DNA from: an uncultured Collinsella sp.
Lineage (GTDB): Bacteria > Actinomycetota > Coriobacteriia > Coriobacteriales > Coriobacteriaceae
NCBI GenBank assembly: GCA_902494565.1
Contig: CABUTN010000006.1
Location: 1 to 64,000 of the forward strand
Length of the DNA: 64,000 nt
Reading direction: 5' to 3'
Shown: positions 52,870-61,225 of the stretch, piece by piece
How the letters are laid out: every line of letters starts with the position of its first letter
Position numbering within the stretch: the first letter of the stretch is position 1
Made by a program: the position numbers and the translations under genes
The notes under the pieces: model-generated
Databases searched by the model: none
The model's input: only the letters and a program-made list of their open reading frames with translations
Told to the model about the DNA's origin: nothing

Positions 52870-53727
52870 ATGGATTTAAGCGCTTCCACACCCCGTCTGC
52901 GTCGCGAGCAGGTCGCCGGCATGAACATTCACTACATCATGTGGTCGCTCGATTACTTCCTTGATGCTCAGCAGCGCCTTGGCTTCAAAACCATCGAGCT
53001 TTGGGCGGCCGAGCCGCACGTGACGCTGGACCACACGGGGTATTTCGAGGCCGACGAGCTTCGCCGCAAGATCGAGTCCCGCGGACTCTCCGTGAGCTCC
53101 CTGTGTCCGGAGAACGTGGTGTATCCGTGGCAGTACGCTGCCAGAAAGCCCCTCCACGCGCAGCGGAGCCTCGCTTACTTTAAGCACGGCATCGAGCTCG
53201 CCGAGGTGCTCGGCGCCCCGTATATGTCCATCAACTCCGGTTGGGGCGATTGGGACGAGGACCGCGAGGAGGCTTGGAAGCGCTCTGCCGAGCACTTGGC
53301 GATTCTTGCGGACTATGCCGGCGAGCACGGCGTGACCCTCTGCATGGAGAGCCTGAGGCCGGAAGAGAGCAACTTGGTGGTTACACTCGCGGACGCCAGG
53401 CGCATGCTTGACCAAGTAGCCAGCCCGCACCTTACTCCAATGGTGGACACTACCGCTATGGGAGTCGCCGGCGAGAGCCTTGAAGAGTGGTTTGCCGAGT
53501 TTGGCGATGGTGCCATAAGGAACATGCGCTTCATTGATGGCGACCCATATGGCCATCTGGTTTGGGGCGATGGAAAGCACAGTATGGACGATTTCGTACG
53601 CGTCCTCAACGCGCATGGGTTCGAGGGCTATCTTGGCCAGGAGATCACCGATGGAAGGTATTTCGATGATCCCGCAGCAGCGGACCGGCACAACATGGAC
53701 GCCTTCGAGAGGTATTTTGTCGACTAG
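52870..53727 (+). CDS. frlC: Sugar epimerase/isomerase, probable fructoselysine 3-epimerase
   Basis: A 285-residue TIM-barrel protein of the xylose-isomerase-like/AP-endonuclease 2 superfamily. Metal-ligand regions are LCMESLRPEESN, LTPMVDTTAMGV, RFIDGDPYGHLVWGDG and LGQEITDGRYFDD, as in FrlC-type epimerases. FrlC interconverts psicoselysine and fructoselysine. The ATG at 52870 has GGAGG 8 bases upstream. It starts 12 bases after the transporter stop and precedes frlB and frlD; the whole set supports the name. Confidence 0.85.
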   Translation: MDLSASTPRLRREQVAGMNIHYIMWSLDYFLDAQQRLGFKTIELWAAEPHVTLDHTGYFEADELRRKIESRGLSVSSLCPENVVYPWQYAARKPLHAQRSLAYFKHGIELAEVLGAPYMSINSGWGDWDEDREEAWKRSAEHLAILADYAGEHGVTLCMESLRPEESNLVVTLADARRMLDQVASPHLTPMVDTTAMGVAGESLEEWFAEFGDGAIRNMRFIDGDPYGHLVWGDGKHSMDDFVRVLNAHGFEGYLGQEITDGRYFDDPAAADRHNMDAFERYFVD

Positions 53728-53827
53728 CGCGTAGCTCCCATTCGCGTGGGGAAGTCAACACGCTTGACGAGAAGACTCGCAGTAAACGTTGGCGGATTCG
53801 TCCGCCGTATCGAAAGGAAGAATAACA

Positions 53828-54796
53828 ATGAACGCACATGATCTTATCGCCGACGCAATCGCTGAAAAGGACGGTTTCGATAGCGTCTTCTGGGTTGCCT
53901 GCGGCGGCTCCCTCATCGACCTGCTGCCCGCCCACGAGCTGCTCAAGCGCGAGGCGACTACGTTTGCCAGCGAGGCGTATACCGCCCGCGAGTTCGATAT
54001 CATGCGTCCCAAGCGCCTGGGCGAAAAGTCCCTTGTCATCGCTTGCAGCCACTCCGGCAACACCCCCGAGGTAATCGATGCGTGCTCGATCGCCAAGGCG
54101 GCGGGCGCGACCGTTATCGTGCAGACGGACAACGCGGGTTCCGGCATCGATAACGGTGAGTGGACGTGCTGGGTATATCCGTGGGGCGAGGGAGTTCCGC
54201 AGGCGGAGGTGCCCGCCGGCATCTCTTTGGCTCTCGCTTCCGAGCTCCTGGATCAGCAGGAAGGTTATGCCGACCTTGCCGACATGTACGAAGGCATCGC
54301 CAAGATGGACCAGATCCTGCCTGCAGCTCGCGAGAAGGTCAACGCCGAACTCTGCGACCGTTTTGCCGCCCTGTGCCAGGACCACAAGTTCCTGTATATC
54401 TTGGGGTCCGGTCCCGTGTTTAGCCAGGCCTATGGCTTCGCTATCTGCTCGCTTATGGAGATGCAGTGGCAGAGCTGCGCCTATATCCACTCCGGCGAGT
54501 ACTTCCACGGCCCCTTCGAGGTGACCGAGCCCGGAGTCTTCTACTTCCTGCAGATGTCTTCTAGTGAGTGCCGAGCCATGGATGAGCGCGCGCTCGCATT
54601 CCTCGAGACCCATACCGACACTCTTATGGTGCTCGACGCCATGGAGTACGGCATGGACCAAGTACCGGCGAGCGTTCGCGCGTTCCTTGATCCAATCCTG
54701 TTCTACGCGATGAACTGTGAGCTGCGCTCCGCTCGCGGCAAGGTGTTCGACCATCACCCGGACGTGCGTCGTTACATGGGCATCGAGAAGTACTAG
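53828..54796 (+). CDS. frlB: Fructoselysine-6-phosphate deglycase
   Basis: A 322-residue double-SIS-domain protein that would split fructoselysine 6-phosphate into glucose 6-phosphate and lysine. The first SIS domain has VFWVACGGSLIDLL and VIACSHSGNTPEVID; the second has FLYILGSGPVFSQAYGF. The FrlB hallmark IHSGEYFHGPFEVTEPGVF and C-terminal HPDVRRYMGIEKY are present. The ATG at 53828 follows AAAGGAAG. Related deglycases act on other Amadori compounds, such as glucoselysine, so exact specificity is open. Confidence 0.88.
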   Translation: MNAHDLIADAIAEKDGFDSVFWVACGGSLIDLLPAHELLKREATTFASEAYTAREFDIMRPKRLGEKSLVIACSHSGNTPEVIDACSIAKAAGATVIVQTDNAGSGIDNGEWTCWVYPWGEGVPQAEVPAGISLALASELLDQQEGYADLADMYEGIAKMDQILPAAREKVNAELCDRFAALCQDHKFLYILGSGPVFSQAYGFAICSLMEMQWQSCAYIHSGEYFHGPFEVTEPGVFYFLQMSSSECRAMDERALAFLETHTDTLMVLDAMEYGMDQVPASVRAFLDPILFYAMNCELRSARGKVFDHHPDVRRYMGIEKY

Positions 54797-54806
54797 CGAT
54801 TTTAAA

Positions 54807-54852
54807 ACGGGGCGCGAGGCGCGTTGAGACGTGCGAATCCCTCGCGCCCCGT
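54807..54852 (+). promoter_or_regulatory. Stem-loop between frlB and frlD
   Basis: ACGGGGCGCGAGG and CCTCGCGCCCCGT pair perfectly (13 bp) across 20 bases, with no T-run. It may tune frlD expression or stabilise the upstream mRNA. Confidence 0.6.
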
Positions 54853-54895
54853 CTGCTCGCCGTAACCACGGCGGTTTACCTGAATGGAGATAACC

Positions 54896-55768
54896 ATGGC
54901 AGCCTATCCTATAAGCGTGCTTGGCTTTGGAGACAACGTTGTCGATAAGTACGAGCACATCAAGACCATGTATCCCGGCGGCAATGCAGTTAACTTCGCC
55001 GTCTTCGCCAAGAAGCTCGGCGTCGATCGCAGCGCCTACATGGGAATCTTCGGATCAGATGAGGAGGCCGAGCACGTTATAGCATCGCTCGAGGACGAGG
55101 GCGTCGAGCTTCTTCGCTGCCAGCAGGTCCTGGGCGTCAACGGCGCCGCTCGCGTGACCGTTGACGAGACCGGGGACCGTATCTTCCTGGGCTCCAATGA
55201 AGGCGGCATACGTGGCGACATGCGCTACGTGATAGACCGCTTCGCCGCCGAGTACGTCAGCGGCTTCGATTTGGTGCACAGCGGCAACTACTGCTTCACC
55301 GAGCGCGAGCTCCCCAAGATCAAGGCTGCCGGCGTGCCTATCAGCTTCGACTTCTCCGATGACTCCACCGACGAGCACTTCGGGCAGATTGCGCCATTTG
55401 TGACGTACGCCTTTATGTCCATGGGCGACGCTTCCCTGGAGGATATCAAGGCGAAGCTCGAGTGGGTGAAGGCCCTTGGCCCTCAAATCGTATGCGCATC
55501 GCGCGGGAGCAAGGGCTCCGTCGCCTATGACGGCGAAAACTTCTACGAGCAGGGCATCAAGCCCGTGGCGCCCGAGGAGCTCAAAGACGCTATGGCGGCC
55601 GGCGATTCACTGCTGACGGCGTTTTTGGTCACCTATCTTTCCAAGAAGAAGGCCGGCGAGTGCGGCGAGGCCGCGATTCGCGAGAGCTTGGACTTCGCTG
55701 CCGGTTTTGCGGCGGAGACCTGCAAGATCGAGGGCAGTTGGGGCCACCCGCTGGTCTACGAGAACTAG
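54896..55768 (+). CDS. frlD: PfkB-family kinase, probable fructoselysine 6-kinase
   Basis: A 290-residue ribokinase-family sugar kinase. Substrate-side motif VLGFGDNVVDKYEHIKTMYP, then GGNAVNFAVFAKKLG, is characteristic of FrlD; the catalytic and anion-hole region is DAMAAGDSLLTAFLV (family consensus GAGD, here AAGD). It phosphorylates fructoselysine for FrlB. The ATG at 54896 has GGAG 7 bases upstream. The first Gly of the GAGD motif is replaced by Ala, a substitution seen in some kinases of this branch. Confidence 0.88.
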   Translation: MAAYPISVLGFGDNVVDKYEHIKTMYPGGNAVNFAVFAKKLGVDRSAYMGIFGSDEEAEHVIASLEDEGVELLRCQQVLGVNGAARVTVDETGDRIFLGSNEGGIRGDMRYVIDRFAAEYVSGFDLVHSGNYCFTERELPKIKAAGVPISFDFSDDSTDEHFGQIAPFVTYAFMSMGDASLEDIKAKLEWVKALGPQIVCASRGSKGSVAYDGENFYEQGIKPVAPEELKDAMAAGDSLLTAFLVTYLSKKKAGECGEAAIRESLDFAAGFAAETCKIEGSWGHPLVYEN

Positions 55769-55822
55769 TTTTTTGTCGTGGCGGGGTGTCTTGGGGCGCC
55801 CCGCATTGCGTTAGGAGTCAAG

Positions 55823-56071
55823 ATGTCCGTTCGTGCCTGCGCGGCAGGATTTTGCTGCGCCGATGTCTACCAGAATCTGGATCCCCTGGGTTGCATCCAA
55901 GGGGGCCTCTCAGGAGCGCTTCGAGGGGTGCTTCTTGAGTATATGAAGGCAAAAGGGATATGCAATCTTCATATACGGCCTTCTTTTAGAGGGCGTTGTC
56001 CTTACTCTTTCATCTCCTTGCCTATGGACATTTTGTCCATAGGCAAGAGTCCATGGTCGAGATCATGGTGA
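55823..56071 (+). pseudogene. Truncated PfkB-type kinase start
   Basis: AGGAG lies before an ATG whose product begins MSVRACAAGFCCADVYQNLD. That is the shape of the N-terminal strand and substrate loop of PfkB-type sugar kinases, in particular those acting on Amadori compounds. The remaining ~60 residues (PLGCIQGGLSGALRGVLLEY and on) do not continue the fold. It lies directly after frlD, so it may be the stub of a deleted second kinase. Confidence 0.45.
56018..56046. repeat. Perfect AT-rich palindrome after the frl cluster
   Basis: TTGCCTATGGAC and GTCCATAGGCAA pair perfectly (12 bp) across ATTTT. Confidence 0.65.
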
Positions 56072-56180
56072 AGTTCTGCGGCCAGTAATTACTGCATTAC
56101 ATATTCTGTTGTCACCTGGGAGGCTCGCTTTTGCGGGCCTCTTTGCGTTGCTAAGGGGCCATGGTCTGTCGATAAATAAA

Positions 56181-56210
56181 GCGCCCGCTTGCGGGGGAGC
56201 AAGCGGGCGC
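56181..56210 (-). terminator. Terminator of pknB
   Basis: GCGCCCGCTTGC and GCAAGCGGGCGC pair around a 6-base loop; on the minus strand the stem is followed by TTTATTTATC. It lies about 50 bases after the pknB stop. Confidence 0.88.
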
Positions 56211-56262
56211 CGTTGAGCGAATATGTTTGCGGCCCTAGCCGCTGCGGGTGATGGGTCCTCGA

Positions 56263-58206
56263 CTAGTTAGTCGTGCCGGAATCGTCGCCCGAATCGGAGC
56301 CAGAAAGCGAAACCGTCAACGTGATCGTGCTGTCGGTGGACTGCTTGCCAGTGGGGGAGACGCCCGTCACGGTGGCGTTTTCGTTGCCACTCACGGGGTT
56401 GCCGTTCTGATCGCAGAATGCGATGTTGTAGAATCCGGCGTTGTTGAGCGCGGTGACGGCGGCGGAGATGCTCTTGCCGTACAGGTTGCCCGGAACGCTG
56501 GCCTTGCCGGACTTTTTGGCGATGACGACGGTGATCGTGGCGCCGGGCTTCTGCTTGCCGCTGGGGTTCCAGCTAATGACGGTGCCCTCGGTGACGGAAT
56601 CGTTCTCCTGGTAGCTCACGTTGACGCCAAAACCGGCCATGTCGAGAGCGTTGCGTGCCTGGGCCTCGGTCATGTCGGTCAGATCGGGGACGGAGGTGGT
56701 GTCAGGACCGCTGGAGACCTTATACGAGATGGTCGTGCCCTTCTCGACTTCCTTGCCGGCATCAGTGCCCTGCTCAAAGACCTGGCCTTCGTCGGCCTCG
56801 TTGGCCTCCTCGGTTGCGTTGCCCTTCAGGCCCACGCTTGCCAGCGCGGCCTCGGCCTGGTCCTTGGTTAGGCCGACGAGCTGCGGAACCTCAACTTTCT
56901 CGGAGGGCTTGGGGCCCTTGGAGATCACCAGGTTAACCTTGGAGCCCTTGGGCTTCTTAGTGTTGCCGTTGGGGGTCTGCTCGGCAACCTTGCCCTCGTC
57001 GACATCGTCGTTATAGCTCTGGTCGACAGTTCCGACCTCAAGGCCGGCCTCCTTGATCAGCTCGATAGCGGTCTGCTGGTCCTTGTTAAGCACATCGGGC
57101 ACCGTAACCTGCTCGCCCCCAAAGAGCCCGGTGGCGAAGGCCACCACAACGCCAACCACGGCGATTGCGGCGACTACGGCGGCGATAATCTTGTTCTTGT
57201 TGGACTTGGGCTGATCGACCTCGTAGGAACCGGTGGAACCCGAGACGGCGCTGCGGGGGTTGGTCTGTCCGCTTACGCCCGATACGGGGCGAACCATAGC
57301 GCGCGTGGAGTCAGACAGCTCACGGGTCTTGGTGGCGCCCAGCTCACCGGGGGCACCGATGATGCGCGTGGGCTCCGAGACGTTGACGGCACGGCCCGAC
57401 AGGTAGCTGTTGAGCACCTGACGAAGCTCGTCGGCGGTCTGGAAGCGGTTTGCCGGGTCCTTTTCCATGCACTTGAGGATGATGCGCTCCAGGTCGGCAT
57501 CGACGCCGGAGTTGATCTGGCTCGGCGGGATGGGGAGTTCGTTGACCTGCTTGAGCGCGACCGAGATGGCGTCGTCGCCGTCAAAGGGTACGCGGCCGGT
57601 GGCGCACTCGTACATGACGACACCCAGCGAGTAGATATCCGAGGTGGGGCCGAGGTCCTGGCCGCGGGTCTGCTCGGGGCTTACATAGTGGGCGGTGCCC
57701 AGCACGTTATTATCCTGCGTGAGATGACTGTTCTTGGCACGTGCGATGCCAAAATCCATTACCTTGATGTTACCGTCGGGCAGCACCATGATGTTTTGCG
57801 GCTTAATGTCGCGGTGGATGATCTCGTGCTTGTGTGCGACCGAAAGCGCGGAGCTGATCTGCGAGCCGATCTGCGCGACCTTCTTGGGATCGAGGGCGCC
57901 GTGGCTCTTGATGCCGCTCTTAAGGTCGGTACCGCGCAGGTACTCCATGACGATGTAATAGGTGTCGCCGTCCTTGCCCCAGTCGTAGACGCCCACGATA
58001 TAGGGGGAGGACAGGCCGGCAGCTGCCTGGGCTTCCTGCTTAAAGCGAGCGGCGAAGGTGGCGTCGCCGGCATACTGCGGCAGCATGATCTTGACGGCAA
58101 CCGTGCGGTCGAGGACCTGATCCTGTGCGCGGTAGACGGTCGCCATACCGCCCGTCCCCACCTTATCCTTGAGGAGGTATCTTCCCCCGAGGACCCTCTG
58201 TTCCAT
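56263..58206 (-). CDS. pknB: Ser/Thr protein kinase with PASTA repeats
   Basis: A 647-residue transmembrane kinase that senses muropeptides or lipid II. The cytoplasmic kinase domain (about 8-275) has VGTGGMATVYRAQD, VAVKIM, the catalytic HRDIKPQN and DFGIARAKN. A juxtamembrane segment leads to one membrane helix (about 340-362) and four PASTA-like repeats (starting near VTVPDVLN, VEVPQLVG, TSVPDLTD and ASVPGNLYG), then a Ser/Asp/Gly tail. The start at 58206 follows TAGGAG. It is last of the minus-strand FHA-phosphatase-SEDS/PBP-kinase cluster. Confidence 0.96.
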   Translation of the reverse strand: MEQRVLGGRYLLKDKVGTGGMATVYRAQDQVLDRTVAVKIMLPQYAGDATFAARFKQEAQAAAGLSSPYIVGVYDWGKDGDTYYIVMEYLRGTDLKSGIKSHGALDPKKVAQIGSQISSALSVAHKHEIIHRDIKPQNIMVLPDGNIKVMDFGIARAKNSHLTQDNNVLGTAHYVSPEQTRGQDLGPTSDIYSLGVVMYECATGRVPFDGDDAISVALKQVNELPIPPSQINSGVDADLERIILKCMEKDPANRFQTADELRQVLNSYLSGRAVNVSEPTRIIGAPGELGATKTRELSDSTRAMVRPVSGVSGQTNPRSAVSGSTGSYEVDQPKSNKNKIIAAVVAAIAVVGVVVAFATGLFGGEQVTVPDVLNKDQQTAIELIKEAGLEVGTVDQSYNDDVDEGKVAEQTPNGNTKKPKGSKVNLVISKGPKPSEKVEVPQLVGLTKDQAEAALASVGLKGNATEEANEADEGQVFEQGTDAGKEVEKGTTISYKVSSGPDTTSVPDLTDMTEAQARNALDMAGFGVNVSYQENDSVTEGTVISWNPSGKQKPGATITVVIAKKSGKASVPGNLYGKSISAAVTALNNAGFYNIAFCDQNGNPVSGNENATVTGVSPTGKQSTDSTITLTVSLSGSDSGDDSGTTN

Positions 58207-58338
58207 TCCTGCTCCTAACATAACTATTCGCTCAACGATGTGTGTAGTACCAAATGTGTGGCCGCCGGGGCCGTGTGACGCGTAGCCGCTAGCTCATCGG
58301 CCGTGGCGCGTCCCAAGTATCCGCTTTGATCACGGGCA

Positions 58339-61209
58339 TCACGCTCCCTGCGCGGCGAGCGCCGCGGTCAGGACGATGCCGGCAATCTTAGCCGCCTCGA
58401 CGTCGTGTTTGTCGTAATCCTCCAGGGCCACCGAGATGGCAACCGTGGGTGAATCGTAAGGTGCAAAGCCAACAAACATAGAGTTGACGTTGGCGCCGCC
58501 GACCTCGGCCGAACCGGTCTTGCCGGCAACCTTGACGCCCGGAATCTGGGCATCGGTGCCGGTGCCGGACTGGACGACGGCGAGCATGGCCTGCTTGACC
58601 TGGTCGGCCGTGGCAGAGCTGACAGCCTGGCCCAGCGAGCGGGACTGCGTGGTCTTAACCACGGTTCCGTCCGGGGCGAGTATCTGGGACACAAAGAACG
58701 GGTCCATGACCACGCCGCTGTTGGCGATAGCGGCGGCGATCACGCAATTCTGCATAACGGTGGTCTGCGGGCCAGGCGTGTGGTCCATGCCGACGGGCTG
58801 GCCGGCGCCTGCCCAAGCGGTCTCCCACTCGGTCATAAGCGACGGGTCGGCCATGATGGAGGCGGCGGAGGTCAGATCTTGGCCGAGCTTTTGGCCGTAG
58901 CCAAAGGCGTTGGCAAACTGGACGAGCGAGCTGGCGCCAATCTCGTTTGCCACCTGGCCAAAGACGACGTTGGACGACACGGCGAAGGCCTGCTGCAGGC
59001 TGATGGTGCCGTAGCTTTCGTTGGCATCGTTGGTGACCGGCGCGTTGCCGATGTCCATGGAGCCGGGCGCCTGGTACGTGCTGGTAAGGCTGGCGGTGCC
59101 GGTTTCGAGTGCCGCGGAGAGCGTGACGACCTTAAAGGTCGAGCCCGGGGTGTACAGCGCGTCCATGGCACGGTTGTACATGGAGCCGTCCTCGCCGCCG
59201 CCCGACTGGAGCAGCGCGTCGATATTGGTGTTGTCGTAGGTGGGCGAGCTCGCGCACGCAAGGACCGCACCGGTGCGCGGATCCATGACCACCACAGCGC
59301 CCTTAAAGCCCTTGAGCGCCTGCTCGGCAGCCGTCTGGATGCGCGAGTCGATGGTGAGCTTGGCGGTATTGCCCGGCTGGGTCTGCCCCGCGAGCGACGC
59401 GATGGCGTTGTTCCAGCTGGAGTAATCCTTGGAGCCGGTGAGCGTGTCGTTCATGACGCTCTCGATGCCAGCGGTGCCATACTGCTGGCTCACGTAGCCC
59501 ACCACGTGCGCGGCCATATTGCCGTTGGGGTAGGAGCGGGCGTAGGTGCCGTCCTGCTGCTGCAGCGACTCGGCCAGCGTCACGCCGTCGGACGTGATGA
59601 TGGAGCCACGCTGGATGTACTTGGAGCGGGCGATGGTGTGGTTGTTGGTCGGCATATCCTGGTAGTCCTTCGCCTTGATGACCTGGACATAGGTGAGGTT
59701 GCCGATAAGGATGGCGAACAGCGCCGTGAAGGCAAGCACGGCACGAGTCAGACGGTTGGCAAGTGCCACGCGACCGAGCACGCCGGACTCAGGCGTGTCG
59801 AGCAGGCGACGACGCATGCGAGAACCCGCGGAGCGGTTACCGTGGCTGTAGGAAGGTGCGTTGGCAAAACGCGTACCGGTCGGGGCAGCGGCGGATGCGA
59901 CCTGGTCATCGGTGATGGCGGCCATGGTGCCGGTGCCGGTGAGCTCGGCTTCGCGTCCGGTCGCCTCGTCGCCGGCGCGCAGCAGCAGCGCGACGATGAT
60001 AAAGCTCGCCAGCAGCGAGGAGCCGCCCTGGCTCATAAAGGGCAGGGTGACGCCGGTCAGCGGGATCAGGCGGGTTACGCCGCCAACGATTAAGAATGCC
60101 TGGAAGCTGATGGCCGCCGTAAGGCCGGTCGCGCTAAAGGCGGCAAGGTCGGACTTGGCGCGGGCGGCCGTGGTGAGGCCACGCACGGCAAAAAGCATAA
60201 ACAGGATGAGCACGGCGCCGCCGCCCAAAAGGCCCATTTCCTCGCCGATGGCCGAGAAGATAAAGTCGGACTCGACGACAGGGATGTTGTTTGCCATGCC
60301 GTTGCCAATGCCGACGCCGGCCAGCCCGCCGTCAGCCAGCGAGTAAAGTGACTGTACGATCTGGTAGCCCTGGCCCTGGGCGTCCTTAAACGGATCGGCC
60401 CAGACCTGGAAACGCACCTGCACGTGCGACAGGAACTTGTAGGCGCCCACGGCCCCAACGGCTAGCAGCGCAAGGCCGATGATGACGTACGAAAGGCGTC
60501 CCGTGGCAACATAGAGCATCAGCAAAAAGATGGTGTAGAACAGGACGGCCGAGCCCAGGTCGCGTTCGAAGACGACGATGAGCAGGCACACGCCCCACAC
60601 GGCAAACAGCGGCAACAGCAGGCGGAAGCGCGGAATCTTGAGGCCCAGGATCTTGCGGTTGGAGATGGAGAGCAGCTCGCGGTTCTCGGCCAGATAGCCT
60701 GCCAGGAACAGGACGATGAAGACCTTGGCGAACTCGCCGGGCTGGATGGTGAAGCCCGCGATGCGAATCCACAGCTTGGAGCCCGAGATCGTGGTGCCGA
60801 TAAAGATCGGCAGCATCAGCAGGATGATGCCGATAATGCCAAAGGTGTACTTGTAGCGCATGACCACGTCGAGGTTCTTGACCAGTGCGAGTGTTCCCAC
60901 CATGAGCGCCACCGAGACAAACAAGATGATGAGCTGCGAGATGGCGAGGTCGGGGGCCAGGCGCGTCACGAATGTGATGCCGATGCCCGAAAGTATAAAT
61001 ACGATGGGTAGGATGGCGGGGTCGGCACCGGGCGCCAAGATGCGCACGGCAATGTGGGCCGCGGCAAAGGCGGCAAAGAGGCCGATCGGTACGGCGAGCG
61101 TCTCAAAGGAGATGGCGGCGCCCGCGGTGAGGACGTACATCGCATACAGCAGGATGACGGGGAACGCCGAGGCGATGAGCAAGAGCAGCTCGGTGTTGCG
61201 GCGACTCAT
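58339..61209 (-). CDS. SEDS glycosyltransferase fused to class B penicillin-binding protein
   Basis: A 956-residue fusion. Residues about 1-420 form a ten-helix RodA/FtsW-type SEDS polymerase, with KLWIRIAGFTIQPGEFAKVF, VVFERDLGSAVLF (conserved Asp) and LTGVTLPFMSQGGSSLLASF. A ~70-residue linker follows, then a further membrane helix (about 490-510) and a PBP2-like transpeptidase with PGSTFKVVT (active Ser near 690), VSSNVVFG (SxN, near 745) and AGKTGSAEV (KTG, near 896). It would couple glycan polymerisation and cross-linking in one chain. Most actinobacteria encode rodA and pbpA as separate neighbours. The start at 61209 follows GGGAG. Confidence 0.95.
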   Translation of the reverse strand: MSRRNTELLLLIASAFPVILLYAMYVLTAGAAISFETLAVPIGLFAAFAAAHIAVRILAPGADPAILPIVFILSGIGITFVTRLAPDLAISQLIILFVSVALMVGTLALVKNLDVVMRYKYTFGIIGIILLMLPIFIGTTISGSKLWIRIAGFTIQPGEFAKVFIVLFLAGYLAENRELLSISNRKILGLKIPRFRLLLPLFAVWGVCLLIVVFERDLGSAVLFYTIFLLMLYVATGRLSYVIIGLALLAVGAVGAYKFLSHVQVRFQVWADPFKDAQGQGYQIVQSLYSLADGGLAGVGIGNGMANNIPVVESDFIFSAIGEEMGLLGGGAVLILFMLFAVRGLTTAARAKSDLAAFSATGLTAAISFQAFLIVGGVTRLIPLTGVTLPFMSQGGSSLLASFIIVALLLRAGDEATGREAELTGTGTMAAITDDQVASAAAPTGTRFANAPSYSHGNRSAGSRMRRRLLDTPESGVLGRVALANRLTRAVLAFTALFAILIGNLTYVQVIKAKDYQDMPTNNHTIARSKYIQRGSIITSDGVTLAESLQQQDGTYARSYPNGNMAAHVVGYVSQQYGTAGIESVMNDTLTGSKDYSSWNNAIASLAGQTQPGNTAKLTIDSRIQTAAEQALKGFKGAVVVMDPRTGAVLACASSPTYDNTNIDALLQSGGGEDGSMYNRAMDALYTPGSTFKVVTLSAALETGTASLTSTYQAPGSMDIGNAPVTNDANESYGTISLQQAFAVSSNVVFGQVANEIGASSLVQFANAFGYGQKLGQDLTSAASIMADPSLMTEWETAWAGAGQPVGMDHTPGPQTTVMQNCVIAAAIANSGVVMDPFFVSQILAPDGTVVKTTQSRSLGQAVSSATADQVKQAMLAVVQSGTGTDAQIPGVKVAGKTGSAEVGGANVNSMFVGFAPYDSPTVAISVALEDYDKHDVEAAKIAGIVLTAALAAQGA

Positions 61210-61225
61210 AAGCGGCACTCCCTTT

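Larger units (their letters stand above)
55769..56262. other. Intergenic region with kinase remnant and several hairpins
   Basis: It contains a GC-rich stem just after frlD (about 55783-55803), the 82-codon remnant 55823-56071, an AT-rich TATATGAAG...CTTCATATA stem (about 55939-55976), the perfect palindrome 56018-56046 and two terminator-like stems near 56129-56151 and 56181-56210. No intact gene is seen. Confidence 0.6.
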
